Assembly (NCBI RefSeq): GCF_003149185.1
Contig: NZ_QGDO01000003.1
Location: 372,001 to 436,000 of the forward strand
Length of the DNA: 64,000 nt
Direction: 5' to 3'
Source of the DNA: Sediminitomix flava
Lineage (GTDB): Bacteria > Bacteroidota > Bacteroidia > Cytophagales > Flammeovirgaceae
Shown here: positions 59,857-64,000 of the stretch, piece after piece
Position numbering within the stretch: the first letter of the stretch is position 1
Layout of the letters: each line of letters opens with the position of its first letter
Notes under the pieces: model-generated
Seen by the model: the letters and a program-made list of their open reading frames with translations, nothing else
Databases searched by the model: none
What the model was told of the DNA's origin: nothing
Position numbers and translations under genes: made by a program

Positions 59857-62307
59857 ATGAAACTGCAATTAATTTTACTTAGCTTCTTTTTAGCTTTTAC
59901 TCAGTTTGCTTTTGCACAAGGTCCAAGAGCTGGAGGAATGCCCCCAATGTCTAACGGTACAATTTTCGGTAAAGTAGTAGAGGAGGATGGTACCACGCCT
60001 ATAGAGTTTGCAAGTGTTGTTTTACACCAATCCTCAGACGATAAAGTCATTGGTGGAGGAATCACCAATGAGAAGGGTTTCTTTAGAATTTCAAAGATTG
60101 ATGAAGGAAACTATTACATCCAAGTCAAATTTATGGGATATGAAACTACTCGTATTGATAGTTTTGATATGGGGACTGAAGCAAAACGAGTAGGTAAAAT
60201 TGTACTTAAGTCATCTGCTACAGAGTTAGAGGAAGTTTCAGTTTCAGCCGATCGCCCAAAAGTAGAGTATAATATTGATCGTAAGGTGATCAATGTAAGT
60301 AACCTTGCTACAGCAATGAGTGGAACTGCTGTAGAAGTACTCGAAAATTTACCATCTATTCAAGTAGATGCTGAAGGAGAAGTAAGTTTGAGAGGAAGTA
60401 GTGATTTTACAGTGTTTATTGATGGCAGGCCATCGGTTTTTTCGGGTTCTGACGCCTTAAAACAACTTCCAGCATCATCTATTGCGAGTATTGAAGTTAT
60501 CACAAACCCTTCTGCCAAGTATGACCCTGATGGTACTTCAGGTATTATCAATATCATTACTAAGAAAAAAATGGGTGGTTTCAGTGGTGTTGCCAATGTA
60601 CATGGCGGTAACCAAGGTCGATATGGATCAGATGCCCTTTTCAGTTATAAAACAGGGAAATTCAATTTCTATTTAGGAGGGGATTACAATAACTATGGCC
60701 GAAATGGTACGAGTACAAATATAACGAATACATATAGAGGAGATACAACCTTTGTTCAGAGTGCAAAAGGAGATGCAGGAAGAGCATTTACTCCATACAA
60801 TATTAAAGCTGGATTTGATTTTGATGCTACAAAAAATGACTTATTCACATTGATGTTTTCGAAAGGTCAGTGGGGAATGAATAGAACCGAAGAGTCTGAT
60901 TTTATAGATGAAGAAATAATAAATGGAGTGCCTAGCTTTAGTAATTCGTTCTTCTCAGATGAGCTTTTTGAGATTAAGAATAATTACTATACGGCTGATT
61001 TAGATTATGTACATAAGTTCAAAGATAAAAAAGGCCACGAGCTAAGCTTTGGTGCTTATTTCAGAACTAGTGAGAAAGATGAATCTACAGAAAATATCTT
61101 TGAAAACTCAGATGGTAGCTATTACAAAGAAGGACAATATGGTACTGAGTATGATAAAGATAAAAGTCTACGTCTAAAGCTTGACTATATTTTACCTCTT
61201 GGTGATAATAAGTTTGAAGCGGGTTACCAAGCTAGATTGGAGAGAGCAGAAGGCTATAATGAATTGTTCTTAAAAGATGGTTCTGATGGTGAGTGGGTAC
61301 TTCAAGATGAATTTAGTTTTAATAATACCTACTCAAGAGATATTCATTCAGCTTATGGTATTTTCTCTGGAAAGAAAAATAAGTTAGGTTATCAGTTTGG
61401 GCTTAGAGCTGAATACACTGATCGACAAATAAAGATTTTGGAATTGCCTGAAGACGATTCACACATTAATAGAATTGATCTTTTCCCAACTGTCCATTTC
61501 TCATATCAATTGCCTAAAGAACAACAATTAATGGCGAGTTATGGTAGAAAGATCAATAGACCAAGAAGTTGGTACTTAGAGCCATTCTTGACTTATTCGG
61601 ATGCTTTTAATGTTCGTAGAGGTAATCCTGACTTGCTTCCTGAGTTTATTGATTCATATGAACTAGGCTATCAGAAGAATATTAAAAATGCAACCCTAAG
61701 TGTAGAAGGGTACTACAGAATTGAGCATAACAATATTCAAAGAATCACTTTGGTTTATGAGGAAGACCCAAGCAAACGAATTTCTTATCCAATTAATGTA
61801 GGAACGGAATCTACTGGAGGTGTGGAAATCATGTACTCGACACCAATCGTGAAATGGTGGCATATGAATTTGGCTACAAATTTATTCTCATATAGTATAG
61901 AAGGGAAAATTGAGGAGCAAGATATCAGTAGAAGCTCTTTTAACTGGACTGCTAATATTAGCAATGATTTAAAACTTGGTAAAATTGGCCGTTTACAAAT
62001 TTCTTCAAGATACTATTCGCCTACTGTTACTGCACAAGGAGAAAGAGAAGATATGGTTTCATTAGACCTAGGATACCGTCAACAGTTTATGGATGGTAAG
62101 TTCTCTTTGAATGTAATGGCTAGAAATATTTTGGGAACAATGAATAGAGAACAATATACATACGGTCCAGACTTTGACAGCTACAGAAATTTTGAAATGC
62201 TACCTTCATATTCAGTGAGCTTGAGCTATAGAATTAATAACTATAAGCCAAAAAGAGGTAAAAGACCTAGCGGATCTGGCGGAGGTGGAATGGAAGGAGA
62301 CTTTTAA
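59857..62307 (+). CDS. TonB-dependent outer-membrane receptor with carboxypeptidase-like N-terminal domain
   Basis: 816 residues. Signal peptide about 1-20 (ends AFAQ). Residues about 34-115 form a CarboxypepD_reg-like beta-sandwich (FGKVVEEDGTTPIEFASV...GFFRISKI...VKFMGYE). A plug follows (about 140-235: GTAVEVLENLPSIQVDAEGEVSLRGSSDFTVFIDGRP). The remainder is a barrel with the OMP_b-brl_3 pattern (YDPDGTSGIINIITKK at 216-231). A Gly-rich tail (GSGGGGMEGDF) ends in Phe. Transports a large substrate, unknown, across the outer membrane. Divergent from the HK-RR pair, which may regulate it. Confidence 0.9.
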   Translation: MKLQLILLSFFLAFTQFAFAQGPRAGGMPPMSNGTIFGKVVEEDGTTPIEFASVVLHQSSDDKVIGGGITNEKGFFRISKIDEGNYYIQVKFMGYETTRIDSFDMGTEAKRVGKIVLKSSATELEEVSVSADRPKVEYNIDRKVINVSNLATAMSGTAVEVLENLPSIQVDAEGEVSLRGSSDFTVFIDGRPSVFSGSDALKQLPASSIASIEVITNPSAKYDPDGTSGIINIITKKKMGGFSGVANVHGGNQGRYGSDALFSYKTGKFNFYLGGDYNNYGRNGTSTNITNTYRGDTTFVQSAKGDAGRAFTPYNIKAGFDFDATKNDLFTLMFSKGQWGMNRTEESDFIDEEIINGVPSFSNSFFSDELFEIKNNYYTADLDYVHKFKDKKGHELSFGAYFRTSEKDESTENIFENSDGSYYKEGQYGTEYDKDKSLRLKLDYILPLGDNKFEAGYQARLERAEGYNELFLKDGSDGEWVLQDEFSFNNTYSRDIHSAYGIFSGKKNKLGYQFGLRAEYTDRQIKILELPEDDSHINRIDLFPTVHFSYQLPKEQQLMASYGRKINRPRSWYLEPFLTYSDAFNVRRGNPDLLPEFIDSYELGYQKNIKNATLSVEGYYRIEHNNIQRITLVYEEDPSKRISYPINVGTESTGGVEIMYSTPIVKWWHMNLATNLFSYSIEGKIEEQDISRSSFNWTANISNDLKLGKIGRLQISSRYYSPTVTAQGEREDMVSLDLGYRQQFMDGKFSLNVMARNILGTMNREQYTYGPDFDSYRNFEMLPSYSVSLSYRINNYKPKRGKRPSGSGGGGMEGDF

Positions 62308-62351
62308 ACACAATAACAAAAATGTAATCATAATAACTTAGGTTTACTTAT

Positions 62352-62380
62352 AAGGCTATATCACTTTGTGGTATGGCCTT
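62352..62380 (+). terminator. TonB-type receptor terminator
   Basis: 13-bp stem with two G-U pairs (62352-62364 with 62368-62380), 3-base loop, then T-run. Confidence 0.8.
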
Positions 62381-62436
62381 TTTTATTGAAGTGTATGCAT
62401 TAATTGCAGTCTAAAGAAATCCTTAATATCCAATTA

Positions 62437-62480
62437 TAAAATTAGAGCCATAGCATTTGTATGCTATGGCTCTAATTTTA
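62437..62480 (-). terminator. EamA gene terminator
   Basis: 20-bp perfect stem (62437-62456 with 62461-62480), 4-base loop. The flanking T-tract is weak. It is 29 bases past the stop of the minus-strand transporter gene. Confidence 0.75.
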
Positions 62481-62509
62481 TATAAACCTTATGTAACTAA
62501 CTAATATAT

Positions 62510-63415
62510 CTATTTACCAAAAGCGAAGATGCTTTTAGCTGCTAATCTTTTACAAATAGGATATGCTATTACAGAGCTTAAGATCACAGCTGTACCCATA
62601 TAAAATCCAACTGACATAGTTTCACTCTCAGGATAGAATATTAATGCCATAATAATACCATATACAGGCTCTAAATTATTGGTTAAACTAACTTGGAAGG
62701 CAGTCATTCTTTTCATCAGTTCAATAGAAACATAGAATGCATAAACTGTACAAACTTGAGTTAGTAACATTAAAAGCCCCCAATCTTTCATGCTTAAATT
62801 GTGGAATAAAGCACCGTCTTCAGCAGGGAAATAGTTATCCATAATAGGCATCAGTGCTAGGCTTATTAGGAAACCACCAAGCATTTCATAGAATGTGACT
62901 GCTGTAGGGGCATAATCATTTGTATGCTGCGTATTGAAAGCCGAGAATGTAGCTGCAAGAACTGATGCTACCAATGCAAAACCTAATGCACCAACATGAT
63001 TGAACTCAAATTTGAAAATTAGATATAATCCAAAAATAGTAAACATTCCCAGTATAATCTCATAAACCTTTACGCGTTGACGTTTAATTATCGGTTCTAG
63101 AAATGCAGTAAACAAAGAACAAGTAGCAATACCTGCTAAACAGACACTCACGCTTAATTTAGCTGCGATAAAGAAACATATCCAGTGCAATCCTACTAAA
63201 AAGCCTGTACCTATCAGTTTTAGCAAACCTTTGCGGTTTACTAATAGCTTTTCCTTTTTTCCAGATAAAAATAATACTATACCTAATCCTAAAGCTGAAA
63301 ACAACGTACGGTACATCACAAGCTCAGTAGAGTTGATGCTGATTTCTTTCCCCAGAATAGCCGTAAACCCCCAAATGAAAACGATCAAGTGAAGTTTGAG
63401 TTGATCTTTAAGCAT
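62510..63415 (-). CDS. EamA-family (DMT) transporter
   Basis: 301 residues, ten predicted hydrophobic helices in two EamA repeats. The first starts MLKDQLKLHLIVFIWGFTAILGKEI, the second around LGFALVASVLAATFSAFNTQ. Glycine-rich and Pro kinks are typical. Members export amino acids or metabolites; substrate cannot be read from sequence. Inner membrane. Monocistronic with a strong terminator. Confidence 0.9.
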   Translation of the reverse strand: MLKDQLKLHLIVFIWGFTAILGKEISINSTELVMYRTLFSALGLGIVLFLSGKKEKLLVNRKGLLKLIGTGFLVGLHWICFFIAAKLSVSVCLAGIATCSLFTAFLEPIIKRQRVKVYEIILGMFTIFGLYLIFKFEFNHVGALGFALVASVLAATFSAFNTQHTNDYAPTAVTFYEMLGGFLISLALMPIMDNYFPAEDGALFHNLSMKDWGLLMLLTQVCTVYAFYVSIELMKRMTAFQVSLTNNLEPVYGIIMALIFYPESETMSVGFYMGTAVILSSVIAYPICKRLAAKSIFAFGK

Positions 63416-63496
63416 TACTTACTAAAAATTTTGTGAGTGAATTCTGATTTAATTCCGCAAATATAGAAGATTTTAGGTATAAGTAAACCTAAAAAA

Positions 63497-63527
63497 AATA
63501 CCATAGCAGACTAGCTGCTATGGTATT
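63497..63527 (-). terminator. Terminator of the LptF/LptG-like gene
   Basis: 13-bp perfect stem (63497-63509 with 63515-63527), 5-base loop, then T-run on the minus strand. Confidence 0.88.
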
Positions 63528-63555
63528 ACAATATTTTTAATATTTTGTTTAGAAT

Positions 63556-64000
63556 TTACTTCGGAACGTTGTAGTAAAGAGCTGCTGTAATGGCACTACA
63601 GATTACATTTGGCATCCATGCAGCCACAACGGGTGATAGTGAACCAGCGTCAGCAAAACTTCTACTCATGATTACCATCAGGATATAAGCAAAGGCTAAT
63701 AAGAAACCTACTGCAATTAAGAGACCGCTACCTCCTCGAGTTTTTCTCGATGAAATAACTACTCCAAGTATGGTTAGAATGATCATGGCAAAAGGATATG
63801 CATATCGTTCTTGGATCGCATTTGAATATTTCCCAAGCTTAGCAACACCTCTGGCTTTCTCTGAAGCAATGAAATCATTCAATTCAGGAATAGTAAGAGT
63901 TTCTTCGAGCTTATATCTACTTTGGAAGTATTTAGGTTTGACATTGAGGTCTAGATCTAAGTCTTTTCCTTTTGAGATTGTCATATCTTCTCCTTCAAAT
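63556..64000 (-). CDS. LptF/LptG-family LPS-export permease, partial (C-terminal part)
   Basis: 148 residues present; the frame continues past the right edge without a stop (an internal Met at 63984 is not the true start). Part of the periplasmic beta-jellyroll is seen (GKDLDLDLNVKPKYFQSRYKLEETLTIPELNDF), followed by three C-terminal membrane helices (YAYPFAMIILTILGVVISSRK, GGSGLLIAVGFLLAFAYILMVIMS, AWMPNVICSAITAALYYNV). This is the YjgP/YjgQ pattern. It would move lipopolysaccharide from the inner membrane to the LptC/A bridge. Which of LptF or LptG cannot be told. Confidence 0.85.
   Translation of the reverse strand, partial: FEGEDMTISKGKDLDLDLNVKPKYFQSRYKLEETLTIPELNDFIASEKARGVAKLGKYSNAIQERYAYPFAMIILTILGVVISSRKTRGGSGLLIAVGFLLAFAYILMVIMSRSFADAGSLSPVVAAWMPNVICSAITAALYYNVPK

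Noticed and set aside
1-64000. tRNA, rRNA, CRISPR arrays, insertion sequences or prophage
   Set aside because: None seen by eye on either strand; no transposase or integrase motif in any frame examined.

Overview
The window looks like chromosome from a marine, AT-rich member of the Bacteroidota, most likely of the Cytophagales (Flammeovirga-like). Reasons: many starts are preceded by the Bacteroidota -7 box TAnnTTTG, often with TTG about 20-21 bases upstream and no Shine-Dalgarno. The outer-membrane proteins are of Bacteroidota type (porin O/P, TonB receptor with a carboxypeptidase-like N-terminal domain). Other markers are a GT3 glycogen synthase, a fused E1 alpha/beta ketoacid dehydrogenase and a proteorhodopsin-blh pair. 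The genus is inference. I see no rRNA, tRNA, CRISPR, integrase or transposase.

Layout. 1-13.8 kb: housekeeping and hypothetical genes: a RecB/AddA-like helicase-nuclease running off the left edge, a KTSC-like protein, rsgA, aspartate kinase, rpe, a branching enzyme, an AraC regulator, and a DnaQ-exonuclease/GIY-YIG fusion. 14.0-26.3 kb: the most unusual region. An exported unknown protein, an exported WD40-caspase protein of 1136 residues, two LPP20-like exported proteins (one with a DUF4384-like end) and two PEGA-caspase lipoproteins are all on the plus strand, interrupted only by dihydroorotase. 26.3-36.3 kb: cupin, tgt, NhaC-like antiporter, porin, membrane protein, thioredoxin-like protein, E1 fusion, pyrD. 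36.6-38.3 kb: proteorhodopsin plus Blh beta-carotene dioxygenase, followed by a palindromic repeat element of about 240 bases. 39-49 kb: S9 peptidase, NTF2-like protein, lpxB, ABC-F ATPase, VWA-like protein, GT3 glycogen synthase, a PTPS/QueD enzyme. 49-64 kb: two tandem LpxL-like acyltransferases, secreted unknowns, LytTR regulator, YicC, TlpA-like and FAS1 lipoproteins, a two-component pair divergent from a TonB-type receptor, an EamA transporter and the end of an LptF/LptG permease.

How the genes may work together. The caspase region encodes three proteases with intact His/Cys dyads, all with export or lipoprotein signals. This suggests an envelope-located caspase system rather than a cytoplasmic suicide effector; that is inference. 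Proteorhodopsin and Blh form a light-driven proton pump with retinal supply, and a glycine at the carotenoid-fenestration position suggests a possible antenna. Branching enzyme and GT3 synthase give a eukaryote-like glycogen pathway, though they lie 37 kb apart. lpxB, the LpxL pair and the LptF/G end point to lipopolysaccharide synthesis and export. The RprX/RprY-like pair and the divergent receptor share a 220-base promoter region with a repeated TTAAC motif.

Terminator hairpins and promoter boxes were found by eye; no folding or database search was run. Several starts were moved downstream of the longest open frame because a promoter or signal peptide requires it; these are stated in each entry.
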